Below, piece after piece: positions 18,210 through 27,277 of a DNA stretch of 64,000 nucleotides. The stretch's first letter is position 1. Each line of letters opens with the position of its first letter. The notes below the pieces were generated by a model, which saw only the letters and a list, made by a program, of their open reading frames with translations, ran no database searches and was not told the origin of the DNA. The stretch is from JALORV01 sp963702595 (GTDB lineage: Bacteria > Pseudomonadota > Gammaproteobacteria > Burkholderiales > Burkholderiaceae_F): the NCBI GenBank assembly GCA_963702595.1, contig CAVPDC010000022.1:124001-188000 (forward strand), given 5' to 3'. Made by a program: the position numbers and the translations under genes.

Positions 18210-19544
18210 ATGAAGCTCGAGAATCCCTCGGTCCACGCCACCACGCTCGAACACTTCTGGATGCCGTTCACGGCGAACCGCGCGTTCAAGGCGGCGCCGC
18301 GGCTGCTGGCGAAGGCCGACGGCATGTACTACAGGACGCCGGAGGGGCGGCAGGTGCTCGACGGCACCGCGGGCCTGTGGTGCGTGAACGCCGGCCACAA
18401 CCGCAAGCCGATCGTCGAGGCCGTGCAGCGGCAGGCCGCGACGATGGACTACGCGCCGCCATTCAGCATGGCGCATCCGATCGCGTTCGAGGCGGCCACG
18501 GCGGTCGCGAAGGTTGCACCGGAGGGCATGCAACGGGTGTTCTTCACCAACTCGGGGTCCGAGTCGGCCGACACGGCGATCAAGATGGCGCTCGCGTACC
18601 ACCGCGCCAAGGGCGAGCCGAGCCGTCGCATCATCATCGGCCGCGAACGTGGCTATCACGGTGTCAATATCGGCGGCACGATGGCGGGCGGCATCCCGGG
18701 CAACCGCAAGGCGTTCCCGGCGCTGATGGCGGGGGTCGACCACATCCGCTCCACGCACGACCTCGCGCGCAATGCGTTCTCGAAGGGCCTGCCGGCGCAC
18801 GGCGCCGAGTTCGCCGACGAACTGGACCGCCTGGTCGCATTCCACGACCCGAGCAACATTGCAGCGGTGATCGTCGAGCCGATGGCCGGCTCGGCGGGCG
18901 TGTTGGTTCCGCCGCAGGGCTACCTTGAGAAGCTTGCGGCCACGTGCAAGAAGCACGGCATCGTGCTGATCTTCGACGAGGTCATCACCGGCTTCGGCCG
19001 GCTCGGCACGCCGTTCGCCGCGCACTACTTCAACATCACGCCCGACCTGCTGACCTGCGCCAAGGCGATCAATAACGCCGCGGTGCCGATGGGGGCCGTG
19101 CTTGCGAAGAACGAGATCTACGACACCATCGTCAACGCCGCACCCGAAGGCCAGATCGAGTTCCTGCACGGCTACACCTATTCCGCGCATCCGCTGGCGT
19201 GCGCGGCGCTGCTGGCCACGCAGCAACTCTACGTCGACGAGCAACTCTTCGCCCGGGCGCAGGCGATGGCGCCAAAACTTGAGGCGGCTCTGCACTCTTT
19301 GAAGGGTGCGCGCCATGTCATCGACATCCGCAACCTCGGCCTGGTCGGCGGCATCGAACTCGAGCCGCGCGCGGGTGCAATCGGGCGACGTGGGCTCGAG
19401 GCGCATGTCAAGTGCTTCGATGCCGGCGTGCTGGTGCGCTTCACGGGCGACATCCTGGCGCTGTCGCCGCCGCTGATCATTGAAGAAGCACAGATCGGGC
19501 GCATCGTCGAAACGATCCGCACGGCACTCCATTCGATCGAGTAA
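18210..19544 (+). CDS. Omega-amino acid (beta-alanine)--pyruvate aminotransferase, class III
   Basis: A 444-residue PLP enzyme that transfers the amino group of beta-alanine or related omega-amino acids to pyruvate. Class III landmarks are present: FWMPFTANR near the N-terminus, the TNSGSESADTAIKMA cofactor-phosphate loop, GYHGVNIGG, the PLP-contacting Asp in LIFDEVITGFGRLG, and the Schiff-base Lys in TCAKAINNAAVPMGA. AGGAGGTCCGCC before the ATG is a near-perfect ribosome site. The gene lies 4 bp ahead of mmsA. Together they could convert beta-alanine to malonate semialdehyde and then to acetyl-CoA. The exact substrate is inferred. Confidence 0.88.
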   Translation: MKLENPSVHATTLEHFWMPFTANRAFKAAPRLLAKADGMYYRTPEGRQVLDGTAGLWCVNAGHNRKPIVEAVQRQAATMDYAPPFSMAHPIAFEAATAVAKVAPEGMQRVFFTNSGSESADTAIKMALAYHRAKGEPSRRIIIGRERGYHGVNIGGTMAGGIPGNRKAFPALMAGVDHIRSTHDLARNAFSKGLPAHGAEFADELDRLVAFHDPSNIAAVIVEPMAGSAGVLVPPQGYLEKLAATCKKHGIVLIFDEVITGFGRLGTPFAAHYFNITPDLLTCAKAINNAAVPMGAVLAKNEIYDTIVNAAPEGQIEFLHGYTYSAHPLACAALLATQQLYVDEQLFARAQAMAPKLEAALHSLKGARHVIDIRNLGLVGGIELEPRAGAIGRRGLEAHVKCFDAGVLVRFTGDILALSPPLIIEEAQIGRIVETIRTALHSIE

Positions 19545-19548
19545 GGAC

Positions 19549-21066
19549 ATGGGCAAGAACGAAGCGCAACTCGCGGACATCACGCACTGGATCGCCGGCC
19601 GCCGCGTGGACGGCGCCGCCGGGCGTACCGGCGAAGTCTTCAATCCCGCCACCGGCGAAGTGACGGGCCTGGTGCGTCTGGCCGATGCTGGCACCGTGGA
19701 CGCGGCGGTCAATGCCGCGCGCGCTGCCTGGCCCGCGTGGGCCGAGACCTCGGCGCTGAACCGCGCGCGGGTGATGTTCCGCTTCAAAGAACTGCTCGAC
19801 CGCCATCACGACGAACTGGCGCGCATCATCACCCGCGAGCATGGCAAGGTCGTTTCCGATGCCAAAGGCGAAGTCCAGCGTGGTCTCGAGATCGTCGAGT
19901 TCGCCTGCGGCGCGCCGCAACTGCTGAAGAGCCAGTTTTCGGACAACATCGGCGGTGGCATCGATAACTACTCGCTGCGCCAGCCTCTCGGGGTCGTGGC
20001 GGGAATTACGCCATTCAACTTCCCGTGCATGGTGCCGATGTGGATGTTCCCGCTGGCGCTGGTGTGCGGCAATGCCTTCATTCTGAAGCCGTCGGAACGC
20101 GATCCGAGCGCATCGCTGCTGATCGCGGAACTGCTGCAGCAGGCCGGGCTTCCGGACGGCGTGTTCAGCGTCGTGCAGGGCGACAAGACCGCGGTCGACG
20201 CGATCCTGCAGCACCCGGGCATTGCGGCGGTGAGCTTCGTCGGCTCGACGCCGATTGCCGAATACATCCAGCAGCAGGGCGTAGCGCACGGCAAGCGCGT
20301 GCAGGCGCTGGGCGGTGCCAAGAACCACATGGTCGTGATGCCGGATGCGGACCTCGACCAGGCCGCCGACGCACTGGTGGGCGCGGCCTATGGCTCGGCC
20401 GGCGAGCGCTGCATGGCGATCTCGGTCGGCGTGGCGGTCGGGCACATCGCCGACGAACTGATCGAGAAGCTGAAGCCGCGCATCGCGAAGCTGCGCATCA
20501 AGGACGGCATGGAACCGGATGCCGACATGGGTCCGGTCGTGACCGCCGCGCATCGGCAGAAGATCCTGGGCTACATCGACCAGGGCTTGAAGGAGGGCGC
20601 CACTCTCATACTCGACGGCCGCAAGCACGCAGTGGCCGGCCGCGAGAAAGGCTTCTTCCTCGGTGCGACGCTGTTTGACAACGCGCGACCGGACATGACG
20701 ATCTACCGCGAAGAGATCTTCGGTCCGGTGCTGACGATGTTGCGTGTGCCGGACTTCGCGGCCGCGCTCGAACTAGTCAATTCGCACGAATACGGTAACG
20801 GCGTGGCCTGCTACACGACCGATGGCGGCACGGCGCGCGAGTTCACACGCCGCGTGCAGGCTGGCATGGTCGGCATCAACGTGCCGATACCGGTACCGAT
20901 GGCGTTCCATTCCTTTGGCGGCTGGAAGCGGTCGCTGTTCGGCGACCACCACGCATACGGCGAAGAGGCCGTGCGCTTCTACACGCGCTACAAGAGCGTC
21001 ATGCAGCGCTGGCCGGATCCGGCGTCGAGCAAGGGGCCCGAGTTCACGATGCCGGTGAACCAGTAG
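19549..21066 (+). CDS. mmsA: CoA-acylating methylmalonate-semialdehyde dehydrogenase
   Basis: A 505-residue NAD-dependent aldehyde dehydrogenase that makes propionyl-CoA or acetyl-CoA from (methyl)malonate semialdehyde. Visible motifs are GITPFNFPCMVPMWMFP, the LKPSERDPS cofactor block, FVGSTPIAEYI, and the catalytic Cys in YGSAGERCMAIS. The catalytic Glu of ordinary aldehyde dehydrogenases is replaced by Asn in ALGGAKNHMVV, as expected for the MmsA branch. It begins 4 bp after the transaminase stop, so the two form a catabolic operon. There is no obvious terminator in the 22 bp before the convergent DAHP synthase gene. Confidence 0.92.
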   Translation: MGKNEAQLADITHWIAGRRVDGAAGRTGEVFNPATGEVTGLVRLADAGTVDAAVNAARAAWPAWAETSALNRARVMFRFKELLDRHHDELARIITREHGKVVSDAKGEVQRGLEIVEFACGAPQLLKSQFSDNIGGGIDNYSLRQPLGVVAGITPFNFPCMVPMWMFPLALVCGNAFILKPSERDPSASLLIAELLQQAGLPDGVFSVVQGDKTAVDAILQHPGIAAVSFVGSTPIAEYIQQQGVAHGKRVQALGGAKNHMVVMPDADLDQAADALVGAAYGSAGERCMAISVGVAVGHIADELIEKLKPRIAKLRIKDGMEPDADMGPVVTAAHRQKILGYIDQGLKEGATLILDGRKHAVAGREKGFFLGATLFDNARPDMTIYREEIFGPVLTMLRVPDFAAALELVNSHEYGNGVACYTTDGGTAREFTRRVQAGMVGINVPIPVPMAFHSFGGWKRSLFGDHHAYGEEAVRFYTRYKSVMQRWPDPASSKGPEFTMPVNQ

Positions 21067-21088
21067 TAACCGCCCGCGCTGTGCGTGT

Positions 21089-22165
21089 TCAGCGGCTCGC
21101 GCGTGCCGTGAGCGCCGGGCGCAGTTCGGCGGCGGCGCGTCGCAGCAGGTCGGCGGTGGTTGCCCAGTCGATGCAGGCGTCGGTTACAGAGACACCGTAG
21201 CGCAGCTGCGAGAGGTCGGCCGGGATCGGCTGGCTGCCCGCGCCCAGGTGGCTCTCCAGCATCAGGCCGACGATCGAGCGGTTGCCTTCCTTGATCTGGT
21301 GCACGCAATCCATGAACACCAGCGGCTGCAACGCCGGGTCCTTCATCGAATTGCTGTGCGAGCAGTCCACGACGATATTGGCCGGCACTCCGGCGTTCTG
21401 CAGCGCCGCTTCCGCCAGTCGCACGCTGACCGTGTCGTAGTTCGGCCGGCCGCCGCCGCCGCGCAGCACGACGTGTCCAAGCCGATTGCCACGCGTGCGG
21501 ACGATCGCGGCGCGGCCGTCGGGCCCGATACCGAGAAAACTGTGCGGCGAGCGCGCCGAGCGGATCGCGTTGATGGCGACGTCGAGGCCGCCATCGGTGC
21601 CGTTCTTGAATCCGACCGGCGTCGACAGTCCGCTCGCCATCTCGCGATGCGTCTGCGACTCGGTGGTGCGGGCACCGATCGCATACCAGCTGATCAGATC
21701 CGCGAGGTACTGCGGCGAAAGCGGATCGAGCGCCTCGCTGGCGGTCGGCAGCCCGAGGTCGGCGAACGCCAGCAGCAACTCGCGCGCGCGCCGCATGCCG
21801 AGGCCGATGCGGAACGAGTCGTCCATGTCCGGATCATTGATGAACCCCTTCCAGCCAGTCACGGTGCGCGGCTTCTCGAAATAGACGCGCATCACCAGCA
21901 GCAGCGCGTCGGCCAGCTCGTCGGCGAGCGCGCGCAGCCTCCGCGCATAGTCGAGCGCCGCGGCGGGATCGTGGATCGAGCACGGCCCGACCACGACGAA
22001 CAGCCGAGCATCCTCGCGGTCGAGGATGCGCGTGAGCTGCTCGCGGCCAAGCTGCACCGTGCCCGCGCCGGCCGGCTCGAGCGGCAGCTCGTGCTTGACC
22101 TGCGACGGCGGCGGCATGTCGTCGAGGCCGACGACGTTCAGGTTGTCAGTGGCAGGGGTCTGCAT
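21089..22165 (-). CDS. 3-deoxy-7-phosphoheptulonate (DAHP) synthase, class I
   Basis: Catalyses the first step of the shikimate pathway from phosphoenolpyruvate and erythrose 4-phosphate. The 358-residue protein has the metal-binding Cys in VVVGPCSIHD, the substrate block FEKPRTVTGWKGFINDP, KNGTDG, and the His of VDCSHSNSMKDP. This is the AroF/AroG/AroH type; which feedback class (Phe, Tyr or Trp) cannot be read reliably. The start at 22165 (MQTPATDN) matches usual family length, although the frame is open further upstream. It is divergent from the patatin gene. Confidence 0.92.
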   Translation of the reverse strand: MQTPATDNLNVVGLDDMPPPSQVKHELPLEPAGAGTVQLGREQLTRILDREDARLFVVVGPCSIHDPAAALDYARRLRALADELADALLLVMRVYFEKPRTVTGWKGFINDPDMDDSFRIGLGMRRARELLLAFADLGLPTASEALDPLSPQYLADLISWYAIGARTTESQTHREMASGLSTPVGFKNGTDGGLDVAINAIRSARSPHSFLGIGPDGRAAIVRTRGNRLGHVVLRGGGGRPNYDTVSVRLAEAALQNAGVPANIVVDCSHSNSMKDPALQPLVFMDCVHQIKEGNRSIVGLMLESHLGAGSQPIPADLSQLRYGVSVTDACIDWATTADLLRRAAAELRPALTARASR

Positions 22166-22297
22166 CGGGGTCGAGGGCGCGGCCGGCGGGCCGGGCGCAG
22201 AGCGAACGATACGACAGCAGCACCGCCCGCTGCCGCGCGCGCGACGCACGCGGTCTATCACTTAGACTGCGCCGCGAACGAGGTTCTGGGGGGAGCC

Positions 22298-24556
22298 ATG
22301 AAGAATCTTCGGTCGCGGGCGCACTGGGTCTGCGCGCTGGTGCCGGCGCTGCTGGCGACGGGGATCGGGGCGGCGCACGCCCAAGGCGCCGTGCGGCAAC
22401 CCGAGACCACGAGCAAGTCGCTCGGTCGACCCATGATCGGGCTGGTGCTGTCCGGCGGCGGTGCGCGCGGCGCGGCGCACATCGGCGTGCTCAAGGTGCT
22501 CGAGGAACTGCGCGTGCCGGTCGACGTGATCGCGGGCACCAGCATGGGCTCGATTGTCGGTGCGGCGTATGCCACGGGCCTGACGATTCCGGAGATGGAA
22601 GCGGCGGTCGCGAATATCACGACGGCATCGTTGTTTACCGACAAGCCGCCGCGCGCGGACCAGTCGATGCGGCAGAAGACCGACGACCAGCTGCCGTACC
22701 TGATTCCAGAACTGGGCATTGGCAAGGACGGCGTAGCCCTGCCCAAGGGCGTCGTCACCGGGGTGGCGCTGGAGGGCGAACTGCGCAAGCTGGTGCAGAT
22801 CGCCAACGTACGCAGCTTCGATGAACTTCCGATTCCGTTCCGCGCGATTGCCACCGACATTGGCACCGGCGAGATGGTCGTGCTGAAGGAGGGCAGCGTG
22901 GTGGCGGCGATTCGTGCCTCGATGTCGGTGCCCGGCGCCGTGGCACCCGTGACGATCGGCAAGCGGCAGCTGGTCGACGGAGGATTAACGAACAACCTGC
23001 CGATCGACATCGCCCGCTCGATGGGGGCCGACGTCATCATCGCGGTCAATCTCGGCACGCCGCTGCTGCGGCCGGACGAGATCACCTCGGTACTGAGCGT
23101 GACGATGCAGATGATCAACATCCTGACCGAGCAGAACGTGGGGCGCTCGCTGAAAGAACTGCGCGCCGGCGACGTGCTGATCGTGCCGGAACTGGGAAAT
23201 TTCTCCTCCGCCGACTTCGACAACCTGATGACGACGGTGCCGGTCGGCGAGGAGGCGGCCTGGAGGGTGGCCGATCGCCTGCGGGCGTTGTCGCTGCCGC
23301 CCGAGCAGTACGCAGCGCTGCGCCGCAAACAGGCGGCGCCGACAGCGTCCGCGCCGGTCATCGTCGAGGCAATCAAGGTCGAGGGCACGAAGCGGGTGTC
23401 GCCGGTGGTCGTGCTGCAGTCGCTGCGCACGCAGGTCGGCGATCCGATCGAACGCGACAAGATCGACCTGGACATGCGACGCGTTTACGGCCGGGGCGAC
23501 TTCGAGAACGTCAACTACACGGTCGAGGAGATCGACGGCAAGCAGACGCTGGTCATCCTGGTCAAGGAAAAGCCCGAACGCCACTTCTTCCGCTTCGGGC
23601 TGGAGCTCGATGCCGATCTAGGCAAGGACGCCAACTTCAACGTGTACGCGTCGCATCGCGCCAAGTGGCTCAATGCGTGGGGCGCGGAGTGGCGCAACGA
23701 CCTCGTGCTGGGCACGAACGTGCTGCTCGGCACCGAGTTCTACCAGCCGCTCGGTCCGCGCCAGTACTTCTTCGTCGCGCCGCAGCTGCGCTACGCGATC
23801 GATCCCTGGTACCTTTTCTCGGACGATGTGCGCATCGCCGAGTACCAGGATGTCTCATGGGTCGCGCAGATCGATGTCGGCGCCAACATCATCGAGTATG
23901 GCGAGGTGCGCCTCGGTGCAGTCTATGGCCGGCGAACGTTCGAACTGCAAAGCGGCGGCTTTCTCTTTCCCAGCCGCCTGGCGACGTCCATCGGGGCTAT
24001 CGAAGGGGTGGCTCGATTCGATCGGCTCGACAGCGTCAATTTCCCGCACCGGGGCTACTTCGCATCGGCGGGCGTCTACTCGTCGCTCTCGGCGCTGGGC
24101 GCCGACGACGAGTACACCAAGTGGGAGGCACGGCTCAACGGTGCGGCCACCTTGGGGCGGCACACGCTGGAGGCGCTGGTGACGGCCGGCGGCAAGTTCG
24201 GCAGCAATGACATCGCGGTCTACGACCAGTTCAACCTCGGCGGCTTTCTCTATCTGTCGGGGCTGCAGCGCCAGCAGATCAAGACCCAGGACTTCCAGTT
24301 CGGCCGGCTCGTCTACCGCACCAAGATGGGGGACATCCCGTTCTTTGAAGGCGTGTACCTCGGCGCATCGGCCGAAGCCGCCCGCGTCAAGCCGCTGATC
24401 CCGATCTGGAACGGCCGGCCGGTGGACGGCTACCTTAATGTCCAAGCCGGGTCGGTATTCCTGGGTGTCGATTCGCCGCTCGGCCCGCTGTACGTCGGCT
24501 TCGGCTATTCGAGCAAGGAGAACAGTGCCATCTACCTGTTCCTCGGCCGGCCGTAG
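22298..24556 (+). CDS. Patatin-like phospholipase with POTRA and BamA-like beta-barrel (type Vd-like)
   Basis: A 752-residue exported protein. A signal peptide (about 1-28, ending AHAQ) is followed by a patatin domain (about 45-310): oxyanion loop SGGGARGAAHIG, nucleophile Ser in GTSMG, catalytic Asp in VDGGLTNN. A POTRA-like segment (about 350-425, IKVEGTKRVSPVVV) and a C-terminal 16-strand-type barrel of the BamA/Omp85 surface antigen family end in an aromatic-rich strand YLFLGRP. This architecture matches type Vd autotransporters such as PlpD, in which the lipase is exported by its own barrel. GGGGGGAGCC precedes the ATG. The stop directly abuts the convergent comM stop. Confidence 0.9.
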   Translation: MKNLRSRAHWVCALVPALLATGIGAAHAQGAVRQPETTSKSLGRPMIGLVLSGGGARGAAHIGVLKVLEELRVPVDVIAGTSMGSIVGAAYATGLTIPEMEAAVANITTASLFTDKPPRADQSMRQKTDDQLPYLIPELGIGKDGVALPKGVVTGVALEGELRKLVQIANVRSFDELPIPFRAIATDIGTGEMVVLKEGSVVAAIRASMSVPGAVAPVTIGKRQLVDGGLTNNLPIDIARSMGADVIIAVNLGTPLLRPDEITSVLSVTMQMINILTEQNVGRSLKELRAGDVLIVPELGNFSSADFDNLMTTVPVGEEAAWRVADRLRALSLPPEQYAALRRKQAAPTASAPVIVEAIKVEGTKRVSPVVVLQSLRTQVGDPIERDKIDLDMRRVYGRGDFENVNYTVEEIDGKQTLVILVKEKPERHFFRFGLELDADLGKDANFNVYASHRAKWLNAWGAEWRNDLVLGTNVLLGTEFYQPLGPRQYFFVAPQLRYAIDPWYLFSDDVRIAEYQDVSWVAQIDVGANIIEYGEVRLGAVYGRRTFELQSGGFLFPSRLATSIGAIEGVARFDRLDSVNFPHRGYFASAGVYSSLSALGADDEYTKWEARLNGAATLGRHTLEALVTAGGKFGSNDIAVYDQFNLGGFLYLSGLQRQQIKTQDFQFGRLVYRTKMGDIPFFEGVYLGASAEAARVKPLIPIWNGRPVDGYLNVQAGSVFLGVDSPLGPLYVGFGYSSKENSAIYLFLGRP

Positions 24557-26092
24557 CTACCCGTTGTCGCGCAACGAGCGCCGGTACTGGATCGCCTCGG
24601 CCACATGCTGCGAGGCGATCCCCTCCGCGTCGGCCAGGTCGGCGATCGTCCGGGCCACCTTCAGCACGCGGTGATAGGCCCGCGCCGACCAGCCCAGACG
24701 CACGCTGGCGGCGTGCAGCAGTTTCTGCACCGGCTCGTCGATCGCGCAGGCTTCCTCCAGTTCGGCGCCCTGCAGCTGGTCGTTGAGCCTGCCTTGGCGC
24801 GCAATCGCCCGGTCGTAGGCCTTGCGGACACGTTCTGCCACGAAACGGGTCGGCTCGCCGTCCGACAGGGCGACGATCGCTTCGTCGGGCAATGAACTTA
24901 CTTCCACCCGCATGTCGATGCGGTCGAGCAGCGGCCCGGAAATGCGGTCCTGGTAGCGCGCCACAATATCGGGTGTGCAGCGGCAGGCGATCGACGCGTG
25001 ACCGAAGTAGCCGCACGGACACGGATTCATCGCGCCGACCAGCTGGAAACGCGCCGGGAAGTCGACCTGGCGCGCCGCGCGCGAGATCGTGATCTTTCCT
25101 GATTCAAGCGGCTGTCGCAGTGTCTCGAGCACCCGCCGGTCGAACTCGGGCAACTCGTCGAGGAACAGCACGCCGTGGTGGGCGAGCGAGATCTCGCCGG
25201 GCATCGGCGGCGAGCCGCCACCGCAGAGCGCCACCGCGCTCGCGGTGTGATGCGGAGCACGGAAGATCCGCGTGGCCCAGCGCTGCGGCGCAAACTGTCC
25301 GACCAGGCTCAGCACCGCCGCCGATTCGAGCGCCTCGTGGGTGGTCATCGGTGGCAGGATGCCGGCGAAACGCTGCGCCAGCATCGTCTTGCCGGTACCC
25401 GGCGGACCGACCAGCAGGACGCTGTGTCCGCCGGCCGCCGCGACCTCGATCGCACGACGCGCGGCGAGTTGGCCCTTGACGTCGAACAGATCCGGGTAGA
25501 TCGGCGGCGTCAGCCGAACCATCGCATGATGCTCGGTGATCGCCCGGGCCGAGGTGTCGCCGGCCTCGGCGCGGAGGTGCTCGACAACCTGCAACAGCGT
25601 GCGCGCCGGCAAGATCGGGATACCGCCAACCAGCGCGGCCTCATCGGCACTTTCGTCCGGCACCACGAACCCGCGGCGCGGGCCGACGGTATGTTCCGAC
25701 CTTGAAACGGCGTAAGCCATGGCCAGCGTTCCGCGTACCGGCCGCAATTCCCCGGTCAATGAGAGTTCCCCGGCAAACTCGTACTGGTCGAGCGTCCGCG
25801 TCGGGATCTGCCCGGTGGCGGCCAGGATCCCGAGCGCGATCGGCAGGTCGAAGCGACCGGACTCCTTGGGCAGGTCCGCCGGCGCAAGGTTGACCGTGAT
25901 TCGCCGCGTCGGAAACTCGAAACGACTCGTCAACAGCGCGGCACGCACGCGCTCACGTGACTCGCGCACTTCGGTCTCGGGCAATCCGACCAGCGTGAAT
26001 GACGGCAGTCCATTCGCCAGATGAACCTCGACCGTGACCTGCGGCGCATACATGCCGGACAGGCCGCGGGTGCGAACGATGGCGATCGACAT
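24557..26092 (-). CDS. comM: YifB/ComM-family Mg chelatase-like AAA ATPase
   Basis: A 511-residue AAA+ ATPase. ComM is a hexameric helicase that promotes branch migration during natural transformation. An N-terminal Lon-like domain (about 20-150) precedes a Mg-chelatase AAA module with Walker A GPPGTGKTMLA and Walker B VLFLDELPEF. A Cys-rich CPCGYFGH ... CRC insert and the C-terminal helical domain AYHRVLKVARTIADL follow. The length and motif order are typical. It lies tail to tail with the patatin gene with no bases between the stops. No other competence gene is in the window. Confidence 0.92.
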   Translation of the reverse strand: MSIAIVRTRGLSGMYAPQVTVEVHLANGLPSFTLVGLPETEVRESRERVRAALLTSRFEFPTRRITVNLAPADLPKESGRFDLPIALGILAATGQIPTRTLDQYEFAGELSLTGELRPVRGTLAMAYAVSRSEHTVGPRRGFVVPDESADEAALVGGIPILPARTLLQVVEHLRAEAGDTSARAITEHHAMVRLTPPIYPDLFDVKGQLAARRAIEVAAAGGHSVLLVGPPGTGKTMLAQRFAGILPPMTTHEALESAAVLSLVGQFAPQRWATRIFRAPHHTASAVALCGGGSPPMPGEISLAHHGVLFLDELPEFDRRVLETLRQPLESGKITISRAARQVDFPARFQLVGAMNPCPCGYFGHASIACRCTPDIVARYQDRISGPLLDRIDMRVEVSSLPDEAIVALSDGEPTRFVAERVRKAYDRAIARQGRLNDQLQGAELEEACAIDEPVQKLLHAASVRLGWSARAYHRVLKVARTIADLADAEGIASQHVAEAIQYRRSLRDNG

Positions 26093-26341
26093 GGAGGTAG
26101 GCGAAGCGGAATCGATTCTATCGGGGCGCGCCCGGCGGCTCGCGGGCCGAACCGCTGAATTGCCGGCCGATTCCAGTCGCCGGGTCCCATGAGACCCGGG
26201 AAGACGGCGACCACACTCGCCGTGTCCCGAAAAATGACCGGTTTAACCCGATATTTGGTTGGGCAGCCCCGTTGACTCGTGTCACGATGGAGCCTCCTTC
26301 TGATTCCGGCATGCGAGCATGCCGGCGCGAATTTCCCAGCC

Positions 26342-27256
26342 GTGTCATCGCTCCTGTTTGGTTTCTGTTTGCTGCTGGTCCTGGTGGGTCTTTACCTCTG
26401 GGCGCGCCGGCGCGCCTCGTCGATCCGGGAGCAGGCAGCGGCGCGCGAGCAGGCTGCGATGGCGATGGTGCTGGGCGCCGCCTCGTCCGGCGAAAAGCCG
26501 CGCAAGGCGGAGTTGCCAACGCCGACCGCCGACGAAGTCGATCATGCAGCGCTGATTCGCCAGGCCCATGGGCTGGCTGCCCAGGGTGGAGAAAACGCGG
26601 GCGGCGTGCACTCGCTGCCGCCGATCGACTACGAACAAAGCGCTCCGCAGGTCAATCGAGAACTGACCCCGGCCGAGCAGGCGGCGGCGGGTCTCGATCC
26701 AATTGAGGAGCTGATTTCGCAGATCATGGTCGACGACGTGAATCGTCCGCCGAGCCCGCGTGTTGCGCCGCCGGCACCGGTGGCCGAGCCCAAGCGCGCG
26801 CGGGCCGGGTCACGGGCTGCTCCGCGCGACACTTCGCCGATGCTGGATGCCATGGCGCCTTCGGTCCCGCTGCGCGAACTCGTGCTGGCGTGGTACGAGT
26901 CGCGGGGCTATCGCCAGGTGCCGGCGTCACCGGCCGTCTGGCCGATCGAACTCGTGCTCCGACATCGGGACGATCCGGCGCGTGCCTACGCGTTCGTCGT
27001 GCAGAACGACAATGTCTCGGTCGATCGCATCACGGCGCTGATCGAGCAGGCGCGTGAAATCGGGATGCTGCGCGTCGCGGTGATCGCGGAAGCGGGCTAC
27101 GAACGCGGCGCGAAGGAAATCGCACGCAAGAAAAACGTGCGCCTTATTGATCGGCCGACGATGGACGCGGAGTTGTCCGAATTGCAACTCGAAACGGCCG
27201 CCAAGATCATCGCCGTGGCGCGCAAGCGATCCTCGTCAGAAGCCTCCGCCGCCTAG
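26342..27256 (+). CDS. Membrane-anchored protein with restriction-endonuclease-like (Mrr-type) C-terminal domain
   Basis: About 304 residues from the chosen GTG; an alternative GTG at 26279 adds 21 residues. One N-terminal membrane helix (VSSLLFGFCLLLVLVGLYLW) is followed by a charged, disordered-looking region rich in Ala/Pro (about 25-190). The C-terminal domain (about 190-300) contains WPIELVLRHRDDPARAYAFVV and GAKEIARKKNVRLIDRPTM. That alternation and the terminal IRLID-like strand resemble Mrr/RecB-type nuclease folds. I cannot identify the full D-ExK catalytic set with confidence, so it may be inactive. It is neither in a restriction operon nor beside a methylase. Confidence 0.55.
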   Translation: MSSLLFGFCLLLVLVGLYLWARRRASSIREQAAAREQAAMAMVLGAASSGEKPRKAELPTPTADEVDHAALIRQAHGLAAQGGENAGGVHSLPPIDYEQSAPQVNRELTPAEQAAAGLDPIEELISQIMVDDVNRPPSPRVAPPAPVAEPKRARAGSRAAPRDTSPMLDAMAPSVPLRELVLAWYESRGYRQVPASPAVWPIELVLRHRDDPARAYAFVVQNDNVSVDRITALIEQAREIGMLRVAVIAEAGYERGAKEIARKKNVRLIDRPTMDAELSELQLETAAKIIAVARKRSSSEASAA

Positions 27257-27277
27257 CCTCAGCGCTCGAAAACAGTA

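Noticed and set aside
21248..22297. Upstream extension of the patatin reading frame (350 codons)
   Set aside because: The extension is antisense to DAHP synthase; the ATG at 22298 has a strong ribosome site and a signal peptide right after it.
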